Shown in pieces: positions 21,787 to 32,905 of a DNA stretch of 64,000 nucleotides. The first letter of the stretch is position 1, and each line of letters begins with the position of its first letter. The stretch covers positions 2,040,501-2,104,500 of the forward strand of contig JAIWND010000002.1 in assembly GCA_025330725.1 (NCBI GenBank), read 5' to 3'. The notes beneath the pieces were generated by a model, which made no database searches, was not told where the DNA came from, and worked only from the letters and a program-made list of their open reading frames with translations. The position numbers and the translations under genes are program-made. The stretch comes from Chlamydoabsidia padenii (Eukaryota; Mucoromycota; Mucoromycetes; Mucorales; Cunninghamellaceae).

Positions 21787-22958
21787 ATGACTGCCACAGC
21801 ACCGAGATACCGAACGAACTCGATCTACTATCCAAAGACCAATTACCTCACATCACCACCAACAATGAAATCAGTGACACCAACACCAAAAATACACAAT
21901 TACTCTATCTTCTCTCCTCCGGAGTTGGTACTTGATGAAGAGGAAGAGGAAGAGGAAGAGGGTCATACGTCAGTACCTGCATCACCACCTTCGACACCCC
22001 CATCTTGTCGTGATATAAATCAACAACAACAACAACAACAACAACAAATAACCAGGGAATCATCTCTGATCTATTATTGCAATTTATCATCATCATCATC
22101 GTCATCGTCATCATCATCTAACAAGCGTCAGAAGTGTATACCTCATCCATCTCCTTTAACAACTCAAACAACAAAAGATCGGATCTTCACCTGGCCATCT
22201 CACTCATTACTTACTATGACTGGATCGACACTTTCTCTACCTCTTATCATTCAACAGCAACAACAACAAAAGGATCAACATGATGAACCTCAGCCACGAA
22301 TTATTTTTTTACGCCACAGATTGTCTAAAACGGTTGATGATGATTCACCATCTAATCATGTAACAGTGCAGCCTACAAAGCCCTCACCACCATTGATCTT
22401 GTCACCACAGCAGTCATCGTATTCGGCCTTTACCGCTTTACATCCAGTAGCCAAACCTCAACAACAACAACAACCATTACCATCAACATCACTTGATCCT
22501 GCCAATGGATTGTTTGCTCCAGGTCGACCAGCCAGAACCAAAGGTCCTTGTCAAGCTTGCCATGAAAATTCTGAAGCGTGTATGCGAAAAGCATTTGACT
22601 GGCCCTTCCCATCTGATGAAGTCTATTACGATAAAGGTCGACCCTTTGTTTATCTCTGCAACAAATGTGGTTTAAGGTAACAAGAAAAAAAGAGAGAGAG
22701 AGATGGGAACTCTTGATACTCATCTTGGTTTTGGATAGGTATAATAAAAGCGGCGGTAGTGTATGCCGCCATTGCCGGTGGGTATTATGCAAAGAAGAAA
22801 AACGCAAGGTAATTCAACTGATCAAGAACATGCAATCGTCCAAGCAGGTGATCTCATTGGATGATGATATCGATTCCTTTGTCTGCGCACCGAAATATTG
22901 GCATTGTGGTCAACCTTGGAAAGTCCGCTGGATAGTGGATGATCCGCAAATACTCTAG
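21787..22958 (+). CDS. GATA-like zinc-finger transcription factor
   Basis: Two exons, 21787-22676 and 22739-22958, give 369 aa. Residues 1-245 are disordered with Gln, Ser, Glu and Pro runs. Near residue 255 begins CQAC, then 32 residues, then CNKCGLRYNKSGG, followed by CRHC and a basic KEEKRKVIQ segment. The CNxCGL core is the hallmark of GATA fingers, but the usual loop is 17-20 residues, so this is an expanded variant. The second CX2C may bind another zinc or extend the fold. The C-terminus (CAPKYWHCGQPWKVRWIVDD) is Trp-rich and conserved-looking. A DNA-binding regulator is likely, but target and pathway are unknown. A leader intron probably precedes the start. Confidence 0.8.
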
Positions 22959-23393
22959 GTTTAGTTAGTTGTAGTATCCCCTTCCTCCTCCCCCCCCCCA
23001 CACACACACACCATTTGTATATAGTTTGTATATCTGCCGCTTCTCCCTCTTTTTTTTTTTTTTACTACCACTTATTAATAAAAACATACACGGTTTATAA
23101 TAGGATTGATTAGTAAATGGACCGTTGGTTTAGTGATACTTTGGCAACGAGTGTGGATCAGCGGGTTTTAAATAATCAAAATCCGATTAATGCGGTGCTT
23201 TCCCTTCTTCCAAAAAAAAGGACGGGTATTAAAAAAAAAAAAAAGTGTCCTTTGAGTATATTTCTCCAACACTTCATATAAGAGTCATCATTGTCATTAA
23301 CATAATATACATGTATCTTTATTGGATTAAAAACAAAATAAAAGCTATACAAAGGGAAGACAAAATGTATGTAAAAGAGACTATCTAACTAAT
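22959..23393. other. Convergent 3' intergenic region
   Basis: Two convergent genes end here. It holds a C/CA-rich stretch at ~22990-23012, a T15 run with an AATAAA-type signal near 23080, GCGGGTTTTAAAT near 23161 and GACGGGTATT followed by an A run near 23222. No gene is seen. Confidence 0.6.
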
Positions 23394-24061
23394 TTAAGCC
23401 TTGGAGATAGTAACAGTGGTGGGACCATTGACACCGGTAATTTGGATTGTGTTACCAGATACTTGAGCATCACCACAGTTAGTATTGACCTTGACACCAC
23501 CAGGGTAAGTCTTGGAAGAGAAGGAGAAGGAAGCATCGCCTTGACCGTCGAGATGGACGGTATGTTGTCGCTTACCATGATCCCAAAGTTCCTTTTTGAA
23601 TTCGCATGAGAGTTCACCGGTGACAGGAGGAGGACCGTAACTGTTGATGTAATCCGCTACTTTACCAGCACAAAGAGGGACCTGAAGTTGGACGCTACGC
23701 AAAAAGGAGGAAGGAATCGAGCCGGCCAAATCCACTTGAGTCACATAGGTGATTTGCACACCTTCTGATACCTTTTCAAATTTCCATCCGGAGCAAATCA
23801 AGTTACCACGCACACAACCAGAGACTGCACCCACCGAGTTATCTTCCACCGAAGCCATAGACAAATAGCAGAGGTCGGCTGACATATCCCGCAAGATACA
23901 TCCCACAAAGTCCCGATTACTGATTGGCCAAGGAGTGCTAAGACGGACCCAGAAGAGGTATTCATATCTGGTGAAGGTTTCCTTGATTTCTGAAGAATGG
24001 TACTTTTCATCCCCTACATATATATAAAAAAAAAATCAATATGTTTCCTTCTCCCCCTCCC

Positions 24062-24117
<56 letters not shown>

Positions 24118-24381
24118 CTTGTTGGACTTACAGATAGCACGTGCACCAGGAAGAGAGGCTACCGTAGCCACTTGTTCGACAGTATAATCGGTTGTCTTGA
24201 GAAGATAATCACCTCGTACCAAAGGAATCGAAGAGCCTTCCACCGATTTACTGTATAACTTGACACCGTCCTTTTCTTGAGAGAATTCCCAACCGGTCAA
24301 GTCAGAAGTCAAGGTCTTGATTTGGTCCAACTTTTGACGATTGAGGGCAGCATGGCGATTGTTAGATTCAATGACTGTCAT
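23394..24381 (-). CDS. START-domain lipid-binding protein
   Basis: Two exons, 24381-24132 and 24013-23394, give 289 aa. The segment from ~residue 25 to 215 has START features: TGWEFSQEKDGVKLYSKSVE, then RYEYLFWVRLSTPWPISNRD with the characteristic PWP.S.RDFV motif, then GWKFEKVSEGVQITYVTQVD and a C-terminal helix around SFLRSVQLQVPLCAGKVADY. START domains bind a lipid or sterol in a hydrophobic pocket. The last ~70 residues are a beta-rich extension (FSFSSKTYPGGVKVN) not typical of START and may be a small C-terminal domain. There is no signal peptide. The single intron contains a 55-nt T run on the plus strand. Ligand is unknown. Confidence 0.85.
24063..24117 (+). repeat. Poly(T) tract, 55 nt, inside an intron
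   Basis: An uninterrupted T run of about 55 nt makes up half of the START-gene intron. On the transcript it is a poly(A) tract shortly after the donor site. It equals in length the A run at 147-201. Confidence 0.85.
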
Positions 24382-25186
24382 GTTTATATTTGTTGAAAGA
24401 TTTGTATAAATGCAGAAAGATATATTCGTGAATGTAGAACCAAGTAGAAGAAGAAAGGGAAAAAAAAAAGAAAAAAGCGAAAAAGTTGAAATTTTATATG
24501 TGCTCAGATTTCCCAGATGTTAAAACCCCGCTACATGGAGAAACAGTTACTGTCTGTAGCCCGTATTTTATGTTGCACAACATTGTGGGGAGTTTTTCTT
24601 TTTTTCTTTTTTAATTTCACGTGGGGATGGCCATACGTAGTTATCTTATTATAACAGATCGTCTCACTTGTTCGTCCTACTTTTTACATTACTGATTGTT
24701 TTGTAGTTACTAGTGGTTTGATTCTCTCCAGATGGGAAGGATGCATGAAATCATACAGTCAGAAAGGTAGATAAAAAGGGGGGGTGTATTTTGACAGGTC
24801 AAACAGTTCATCTAACTCACATGCTTTAGTCCCATCATTCTTTTTTAAAGCGACAAGTTAAGAGTGAGTGGAGTTTCAAGTGAAGGTACCTAATAATCAA
24901 TAATTTGCATTGTTCATTATCACAAGCAAAAACTTTAATATGCCATATCCTCTTTTTGCGGGGAATTGCACCGAAAAAAAAAAAATGGCTGATTGATTAT
25001 ATCATCATTTTGCATAGTCAGTTGACTCTATTTATAGTAATAGTAAGATGAGGTTTTTATTAGAGAAAATCAAGTTTTGGATAACATAAAAAAAAAAAAA
25101 AAAAAAAAAAATAGTAAAGGAGGGGGGAAGAGGGATTGTGTGTGTTATATGTAAACTAGGAGAGGGGGGATATATACTAGGTAAAT
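24382..25186. other. Intergenic upstream of the START gene
   Basis: The START-gene promoter includes TTAAAACCCCGC at 24520-24531, about 140 bp upstream of its ATG. CACGTG lies near 24618. An A24-type run at ~25087-25110 lies just downstream of the TBC gene stop on the minus strand. No gene is supported. Confidence 0.6.
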
Positions 25187-28100
25187 CTAAACAGTGGACT
25201 GGGGTTCTTCATATAAAACAGGAGTAGGTGCTGCAACAGAAGTGAAGGAAGAGCAAATGCGAGCATACATACTTGATCTTTTACCATGACTTCCCACCGA
25301 TGATGTTGTGGAGCAGCTTTCGTTGGACATACGGTTATTATTAGGTGAGGATGATAAAGAAGAGGATAGTGATTGGCTGTTGCAGTTACTGGTGATAGGT
25401 GAAGTAGGTGTCGTTGCTCGATTGATAGATTGTTGTAGACCGGTAAGAGAGCAAGTCGTCAAAAAGGAAGCCGTTGATGCCCGTTTCATTTGTAAAGAAG
25501 AAGCCCGTTGTTGCAAAGATGCCCGAGGAGAGCAACAAATAGAAGATGCCATGGATGAGAGACCACTATTAGATTCGTATTCAGCCACCTTGACCTTGGC
25601 TTCTGCAAGTAGTTTCTCCAATTCCCGGCACCGTAAATCCGATTCTACATATTTTGATCTAAATTCTTCCAAAGCTGAGGCTGATTCTTGATCCACTGAC
25701 TGTTGCTGCTGCTGTTGTTGTTGTCCAAAGAAGATGTTGTGAGTGGCAAATACTTCTTCTGTGAAACTGTCCCGAGGCATCAAATAATCGCGTTTTTCCT
25801 TTTCCAATTGCTGAATGCGTTCTTCTTGTCGTTCCACTTGCTTCATCAAATCCAATTTGTCCATGTGTAGTTCACTCGCCGTTTTCTTTGCCGCCATCAC
25901 CTTGTCCATCCAGTCTTCGTTTTCTTGTAAAAGCGCTTCTTGTTCTTCCGTCCAAATAGCAGCCTGTTCTTCAATAAAGTCATCCTTTTCCCGGTTGCTT
26001 TGTTCCAATTGGTGCACCAGTTCATCTATTTGACTTGATTGAAGGGCGACTTGTTGGTTGGCTTTTGTCAATGCTTGTTCCATGTCGTTGTATTTATGAC
26101 ACAGTTGTTCATATTTTTGTCCCATTTCAAAGTTTGCCAGTTTGACCGTAACTAATTCGGATGTCACAGCATGTAGAGCAGCTTTGGTGTCGTTATCAGT
26201 CCCAGTCGCAGCTACCGCCGTTGTGTTTTCCACTTCCTTGACAAGATCATCCCTTTTCTGCTGTTGTTCTGTTGTAAGTGTAGTATCATCTGTTTGTGTT
26301 TGTGAGCATACCGATTGTCTTTTGGATGATTGAGATAACCGCTTCACTCTTGTTGTTGATGGAGGAGGAGCATCGTTATCCAGGGCACCAGCCACCAAAG
26401 CACCAAAGTTACCACTGAGACGCAAAGATCGTACAAAGGATTGATATTGTTCATCTTGTCTATTCAATACACTGTCATTATCCCGATTGTTGATTGCTTG
26501 TTGTTGTTGAGTCAGCTTCATCTTGTACTTTTTCACCTTCTTCTCCAATGTCGAGTTTCGTTTCATCAGTTTAGATTGTTCGACTTGTCGTTCCATATCA
26601 TGTAGTTTGGTGGTCATCATTTCTTCCGACAGTTGAGAGTGATCCTTTTGTAATTGTGACAAAGCAGTAACAAGGTCTTCTATTTGCTGGTGTAATAAAG
26701 GAATGGTGCGATCGTTTTGTTGGCGAAGAGTGAATGAGGCAGAGGATGGACTCGTAGGTGTAGCTGGTAAAGGCTGAGTTTGTGGTGATGGTGATAATGA
26801 GCGTTGTTGTTGCTTGTTGACAGTTGATGAGGGTGTAGAGGTCCAAGAGGAAAACCAAGAATCCCGCTTTTCTTTCTTTTTGTTTTGATCCTGAGTGATA
26901 ACCATGGAGGAGTGTTGTTCCATTTTCTTTGTCAGTTCATGTTGCAATTCCGTTTGTGAGGTGAGAGTATCCATCATGGTGATAAGCTTTTCATTGCTAA
27001 TAATATTTCCACAAACCATTGTATCGAGAATGAAAGCATCTACACCACCATTGTTGTTATAGCCTAGGTCAAAGAGTTTGGATGTGCAGACAGAAATGAG
27101 TAGGAGTTTCGAATCGTCACCAATGGCCATGAGTGCCGCTTCCGATCGTTGCATGAGAGCCAACCCCGCCCGTGTGATGGTTTCAATTGAGCCGAGAGCA
27201 AATACCAGATCATAGATGCGAGTGACAGCGTCGTGAGGAAGGATACTTGACAGAAGATTTGGATACCATTGACCGGCATAATGCATGGATCGAATCATGT
27301 GCTGATCCAAATGAGATTCGAGTTGTGGGCAGAATTGACCCAGTAAAATTTCAAATAGACGCGACTTGACTGCATTGACGTGATTGTTTTTCCCCCGTAG
27401 AAACATGGATCGCATGTCGTATATGTCCATCAATCTAGATATAGAAAAAAAAAATAAGGTGAGTAAAGCACATAAACAGGTTTTTTTTTTTTTTTTTCGG
27501 AGGGAGGGGTGCTGAAGGATCGTCGCCCGTCCCTTTGTTTACATACCTGACAAACAAACAAAATGCTTGAGGTTCCGATACATAATGGAGAAGAGGTACC
27601 AGGAGAGATAAGCAGGCTGTGGAGTAATCAAGTTGAGGATCATAAAGAGTATAAACCTTGAGGATTTTCTTCATGGTATCCAGTATAGTTTCAGGGAATT
27701 TGCGACCATAAAGAGTGTTAACATCATGATCAATCATTGCATAAAAGGGAGAGTCAGTGGTTGAATCGAAGGATTGTTGAGCCAAATCTTCATACACAGT
27801 CAGCAATTGAGCAGAGTTGGATTGAGCCATTGCTTGCCATACCGCCCCGCGAAGATGATTCGGAACCCCTTTAGATTTAGACAACAGGGCAAGTAAGAGA
27901 GATGGGTATCGTTGGGCAGTTAATGTATAGTCTTGTACCAATTGAGTCCAGAATGCCAAATCATCTTGTTCTTGTACTTGATCCGTATTATTACTGTTAT
28001 TACTTGTTGTTGTTGGTATGACAGGTGCAGAATTCAAAGGAATAGGTTGATAAGTAGTTGATTCTAGTTGTGACAGGGCCTTTTGTTGTCGTTCCAAATG

Positions 28101-28658
28101 TGATAACAGAATATCATCGGAAACCTAGAATAGAAATAAAGCGGGTTAGTTGACCATGTTTTGTTTTTGTTTTGGAAGATGTGGTGGTGGATTAAGGGGG
28201 TCAGGGGAAAATTCAGAGGAGGGAAGAGGAGATCAAAAAGAAAAGGAGACATATATATATATATAGGTGGAGGAGGAAGGGGAGGATAGGAGAAGATAAA
28301 AATTGGTAGAAGAAAGGAGAAAGAGAGGGAAGGGGGTTAAGGTGGAAGAATATAGATCTAGTTGGTTCCTTACCTTGGTAGTGGTTGTATCGTGATTAAA
28401 CAGAGTGTATTGAGGTTTATCCGGTGTTGATGTTGATGATAAAGACTTGTTGTTGCTATTACTATTGTCCAGATGATCAGCAGTGAGTTTTAGTTTTTCA
28501 GCAGATTCTGGAATACGACGACGTTGAGCCAAGGTAGTTGACGATTTAGATGGTTCAGGTGTCATGGTGGCAGGTGGTGGTGGCAGTGGTGATGCTGTTC
28601 TTGTTGTAGTAAGAGTTGACGAGAAGTTGAATGAGTTGTCTTTAGTTGCCACTTGCAT
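25187..28658 (-). CDS. TBC-domain/coiled-coil protein, probably catalytically inactive GAP
   Basis: Three exons, 28658-28374, 28124-27547 and 27434-25187, give 1,036 aa. After a disordered N-terminus, a TBC fold spans ~175-400: motif A GVPNHLRGAVWQAM keeps the R-x-x-x-W pattern. Motif B, normally IxxDxxR, reads IDHDVNTLY and lacks the arginine finger. Motif C, normally YxQ, reads DYSTACLSLLVPLL and lacks the glutamine finger. The core continues with YVSEPQAFCLF and LVFALGSIETITRAGLALM. Residues ~490-850 form long coiled coils, and the tail is Ser-rich. TBC proteins activate Rab GTPases. Without both fingers this one more likely binds a Rab or acts as a scaffold, as in known TBC pseudo-GAPs. 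The overall shape recalls Gyp5/EVI5-type proteins, but orthology is not settled. Confidence 0.85.
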
Positions 28659-29240
28659 AGTTGGAATGGAAAAGATATAAAAAGGTGTCAGGAGTAGTAA
28701 TGGTAGTATTTATTGAAGTGTACAAGGTGTCCAGGTTGTCATACAGTCAATAAGATTAAGTAGGTATAAAATGTATTGTAGGTATTACTCTTTTCTTTTA
28801 TGTTAAAAGATAATAAGACTATTGCTAATCAAGAGATAAACAATAAAGAGTAGATGTGGTAATGATAAAAGAAAAAGAAAAATAGATGAGGAAGGAAGAA
28901 AGGAAGAAAGGAAGAAATGAAAAATTGGAAAGTTCAAATAGGAGAGTCAAAAAAAAAAAAAAAAAAAAAAGAGGCAATCCCGCTTGTGTAACTTTGAAAT
29001 CACTAGTTGACTTAAATTGGCTTTGGGGTAAAGGAATTCTATATAATGGACAAGGATGCGCCCCTTGATATAACTATGATAACTAAACTTAACGAAGATT
29101 TGATTTCTAAATGCTATACCGTAAAAAAAAAAAAGGAGGCAAAGTGTTTATTTTTCTTTGTCTATCGTGGGTGTTTTGAGTCATGGATGCTATCATAGGA
29201 GGTAAAAGGGGAGAACGGGTGGGATGATGGTTCATATATA
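28659..29240. other. Intergenic between the TBC gene and velvet gene 1
   Basis: It serves as the promoter of the TBC gene (minus strand) and the 3' region of velvet gene 1. An A20 run is followed by GGCAATCCCGC at 28974-28983. A second A12 run lies near 29123. No gene is supported. Confidence 0.6.
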
Positions 29241-29529
29241 TCAAGGAAAACTGACTGGATGAATAACAGAAGAAATATCTATACGTGAAAATGGCATTGA
29301 GGATGTTTGTCGATGATTATCTTCTTCTTCTTGATCATTATTATCCTCGTCGTCGTCTTGATCATCGCGCTCTTGCTGCTGTGATGATGATTTGTGCTGT
29401 TCGGTCCTTGTTCTAGTCTTCTCCTTCCTTTTCCCTTTATCCTTCTCCTTAATGCTTCGTACGGCTATTTTCAGGCCCTGATTTGCAAAACAACGTGAGA
29501 AATCGGTAGTTTCTACAGGTACAGATTAT

Positions 29530-29572
<43 letters not shown>

Positions 29573-30415
29573 GTTACATTCCCTTTTGCACTCATTCCAT
29601 TTGCTCCACACCTTACCATAAATTCCGGGAAAGTATTTGGGGGCATAAACTTTGAAAGGTTTTGAGTAAATGGTATCCATAATGTTGATCTGGTTACTAT
29701 TTTTAAAAGGAAAGGGGAAAAGGTTGATTTTAAAATCCGATCATACTTTCAAATCCCGGTGGAATGATCGACAAGAAATTGACATCTTACCTTGTTGCCA
29801 CTGCTGTCAAGTCCATAAGACTGAATTTTAATCTATATTGACCCTCGATACGAACAGAGAGATCATCAAAGATGAAGAAGATTCCTTTATCACCGTGAGG
29901 ATCAATCAGTTCATAGGCATTGGACATTAAAGTCCCGATCAGGCTTTTAGTGACATTGGCGCTGGGTAGAGTAAGAATGGTTGAGTTGTTGGAAACGGAT
30001 TTATGTCGAGCACCACCTCCGCCGCAGACAGATGAAAGGTGTACTAAATTCCTAGGTTCATCCACGTCTTCTGCATAAAGATCACAATGAACGATCCATT
30101 TTGAACAGGGCGAGCGGTTTCTTAAAAAGGAAGTCAGTAAGAAGATGAAGGGTCTCTTTCTGTCTGCCAACCTACCTAACTTTAATCTGTTCACCATTTT
30201 CTGTCACTTGATATAATTGTAATATAGGTACTGGATCGATATGTCTTCTATCTTTGCTTCCAAATCCACAGCATCTAGCATGAATTGGTTGTTGGCATAG
30301 TTCTAGAGTAATGGATTCATGCGTTAATTTGGTTCCTCATTATTCAAGTCATTGTCATACCTAAAGTATACTGGTAATCCATTGAAGGAAGTCTGGTATC
30401 ATGATGATCTATCAT
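29241..30415 (-). CDS. Velvet-domain regulator, copy 1
   Basis: Five exons on the minus strand: 30415-30361, 30302-30176, 30120-29791, 29696-29617 and 29512-29241, giving 287 aa. A velvet domain starts near residue 18: LELCQQPIHARCCGFGSKDR, RRHIDPVPILQL, then LYAEDVDEPRN, LIGTLMSNAYELIDPHGDKG, FDDLSVRIEGQYRLKFSLMD and the C-terminal FPGIYETTDFSRCFANQGLK. Velvet proteins are fungal DNA-binding regulators with an NF-kB-like fold that dimerise to control spore development and secondary metabolism. A basic stretch (KEKDKGKRKEKTRTR) may be a nuclear signal, and a Gln/Asp/Glu-rich tail follows. It lies 400 bp downstream of a second velvet gene in the same orientation. An A38 run sits in intron 4. 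Assignment to VeA, VelB or VosA is not possible by eye. Confidence 0.9.
29532..29569 (+). repeat. Poly(A) tract, 38 nt, inside an intron
   Basis: The run lies in the last intron of velvet gene 1. On the transcript it reads as poly(U), placed a short way upstream of the acceptor, so it may serve as an extended pyrimidine tract. Confidence 0.85.
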
Positions 30416-30821
30416 ATTCTATAAAGGTTATAAACCTATTAATGAGTGTGTTGCTACAAAGAGGCTAGTAAACCAAAAGAGGTAAAAAAAGAAATCAACC
30501 CCTATGTCATTTAAATAACTTGATGCCTTTTCGAAAAGTCCTTTTAGAACATTTTGATGGAAAGAGTCGACGCATTATTTTCATTTCAAACGCCGGTGCG
30601 TTCCAAAGGAAACTTTTCTCTTTCTTCACGTACAAATCCCCCCTTTTCCACAAAAACCACATTATGACATATTAATATGACTAATAAGACTAATAAAGCA
30701 AACGTTTTATTTCAACAAACAAAGAATCAATTAAACTAGGCTATTGTAATCAAATCATTGACTACTATTGTGTATCGCTATCAAAGCGACTAGACCAAGA
30801 GAGAATGGAAATGCTCATTCA
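30416..30821. other. Spacer between the two velvet genes
   Basis: About 400 bp. TTTCAAACGCCGG near 30583 is a weak form of the recurrent element, roughly 170 bp upstream of the velvet 1 start. No gene or transposon trace is visible, so the tandem arrangement could reflect an old duplication. Confidence 0.6.
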
Positions 30822-32222
30822 TTATGAGTCTGATTTTCTTGATCGCACTACAAATAAAAAAGACAAAAAGTGATTAGTATGTTTTGTCAAGCAATCAAGG
30901 AGGAGCGAGATCAAGTAAAGAGACATACCATCATTCCGGATAGGTATTTTCAATCCTTGTTTGGCAAAGGCTTTTGATAGGTCAGTTGATTCTGGAGAAA
31001 AAAAAGAAAGATTAGTATATAACGGAACATCACCATACAAGCACCAGCAACCGAGTTCATGCCGAGTCAAGCCGATATTGACACACAGTCTACCACCCAA
31101 AAACTTACCAGTCATCCCAGGGAACTAATTAAACAAAGAAATTGATTAGCCAATAATATTATTCTATTCTATTCTATTCTATTTACCTTTTTAGCCGAGT
31201 AGACAGTAAAAGCATCCGAGAAAATCTGTGCAATGATTTTCGATTTGGCATCAGTTTGAAAGTCCGCGCTTGTTGGAAAAAAAGGAAAAACAAGGTAAGA
31301 CATTTATGAGTTGATAGACCCCTTCCCCCCCTTTTTGGATTACCTGACCAATTTCATCAAGCTAAAACGTAAGGTGTATCTACCTTCGGTTCGAATACTT
31401 AAATCCGGAAAGGCAAAATACAAACCTTGTTCACCATCGGGATTCTTGAGTAGACTTGGTGAGCTGACCAGGGACCCCATCAAGACACGAGTACATTTAG
31501 GTGGATTTGAAATGATGTTCCGTTCTTCAGTTCTATCGGCAGACCACAAAGTGACATGAAGGACAAAGAAGGGTATTTGTAAGGTTCTAAGAAGGTTAAT
31601 GAGAAGAAGATTCATTAGCATGTCCATAAGGGGTTAAAAGAGGATGATCAGGGTTTTTTCTAGGGGATTGACAAACCATACTTACTGTACGTCAACAAGT
31701 TCTTGATTTCGTTGCCTGACAATGAGTTGTACAATAGGAGGTGGGTCAATAGGTCGTCGGTCTTTTTCACCAAATCCACACATTCTTGCATGTAAAGGTT
31801 GTTGACACACCACCAGTTCATACGTTCTATATATGATACATATACAAATACGCAATACAATAAGCGATAAAGCTAGTTATACACAAAAGTTTACACAAGT
31901 TCCTATTCTATACTTACCGCATTTCACGTTCATCATAACCAATACGATCAATAGTGGTTGTTCCAATAGAAGGTGGTATCGATCCTATTTTCAGTTGATC
32001 TTGTTCAGTCATAGTGTTGGTATTTGTTGGAATGACGTGTTGATCTGTGGTCGATAAGGGCAAAGATGAAGAAGGAGAGTAATGAGAGCTGGTAGGTACA
32101 GAAGCATCACTTGGGGGATGATACCCGGTTTGTCCTATCGGTGGTGGTAAAGTTGCTGTTGCTGTTGTGGGTTGACTGTATTCATATCGTGACAGTACAG
32201 GTTGTGGTATGTTGTTATCCAT
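30822..32222 (-). CDS. Velvet-domain regulator, copy 2
   Basis: Seven exons on the minus strand: 32222-31918, 31826-31686, 31586-31344, 31268-31187, 31124-31109, 30991-30929 and 30847-30822, giving 291 aa. The N-terminal ~95 residues are Pro/Ser/Thr-rich. The velvet domain follows: [110 protein letters not shown] and a basic end [14 protein letters not shown]. Exon 5 is a 16-nt microexon encoding FPGMT, conserved in velvet proteins and confirmed by phase on both sides. The protein lacks the acidic tail of its neighbour. The two proteins may form a heterodimer, as VelB-VosA does; this is inference. Intron 4 carries four ATTCT repeats. Confidence 0.9.
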
Positions 32223-32296
32223 TGAGATGGGTGGTAATCTAGACGAAAGAAATCGGAAAGAGAAAGAAAAAAGAAAATAAAAGCGGTGCTCGTCCA

Positions 32297-32333
<37 letters not shown>

Positions 32334-32905
32334 GGTGATTGAAATTACTTTGTCAGCTTCTGCCAAGAGCTTGCCGTGTTTAAACATATTCCATTCGGTC
32401 TTTGATCTTTGCCATAAACTGCTTCCCTAGTCCCATTGTCAACCGATGCTAAGGAAGTGGATATTATATAAGCCAAAAACAGAAAATAATTTAAACCCCG
32501 TCCCACTCCATCTGTAGATTTGGTAAAGTGGCTATGGTTTTGTTATTAAACCAACTTTTGTAGGCCATAATCATGCTTAACATGGTGCGGGCTGGTAAAG
32601 CAGATTTCATTTTTCAATTCCCGCCCTGCGTCAACCTCCCATGGGGGTCTTTTTCTCTATCTAATGTAAAGAAGACCATCACCCACTTTATAGAGGCTTT
32701 ATTCGCTAGCATTGGTTGGCAGTCAATTGAGTCATGGTTTTTTTGATACCGGGATTCTAATTTCTTGAACATCGTTCAGAGGTAACAAACAACCTTCACA
32801 CCCAGTTTCTGGGTGCGCGGGATTTGAATTCTACGAACCTCAAAATAAAATATGAAAAGGCACTCCATTCATCCTTCTTCTTCCCTGGTAAATTCTTTCA
32901 CCACC
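32223..32905. other. Divergent promoter region between velvet 2 and EAF3
   Basis: The 683-bp interval separates divergent genes. An A33 run lies at 32298-32330. Recurrent-element variants occur near 32495 (TTTAAACCCCG), at 32611-32625 (TTTTTCAATTCCCGCC), and at 32815-32828 (GCGCGGGATTTGAA). The last stands 78 bp upstream of the EAF3 start. Confidence 0.6.
32815..32828 (+). promoter_or_regulatory. GCGCGGGATTTGAA element upstream of EAF3
   Basis: The recurrent bipartite element in the GCGGGATTTGAA orientation, 78 bp upstream of the EAF3 ATG. Role inferred from repeated placement. Confidence 0.4.

Noticed and set aside
31161..31183. ATTCT pentanucleotide repeat
   Set aside because: Only about four copies inside a velvet intron; an ordinary microsatellite.
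23394..32222. Secondary-metabolite gene cluster around the velvet genes
   Set aside because: No polyketide synthase, NRPS, terpene cyclase, P450 or transporter gene is present; neighbours are housekeeping genes.
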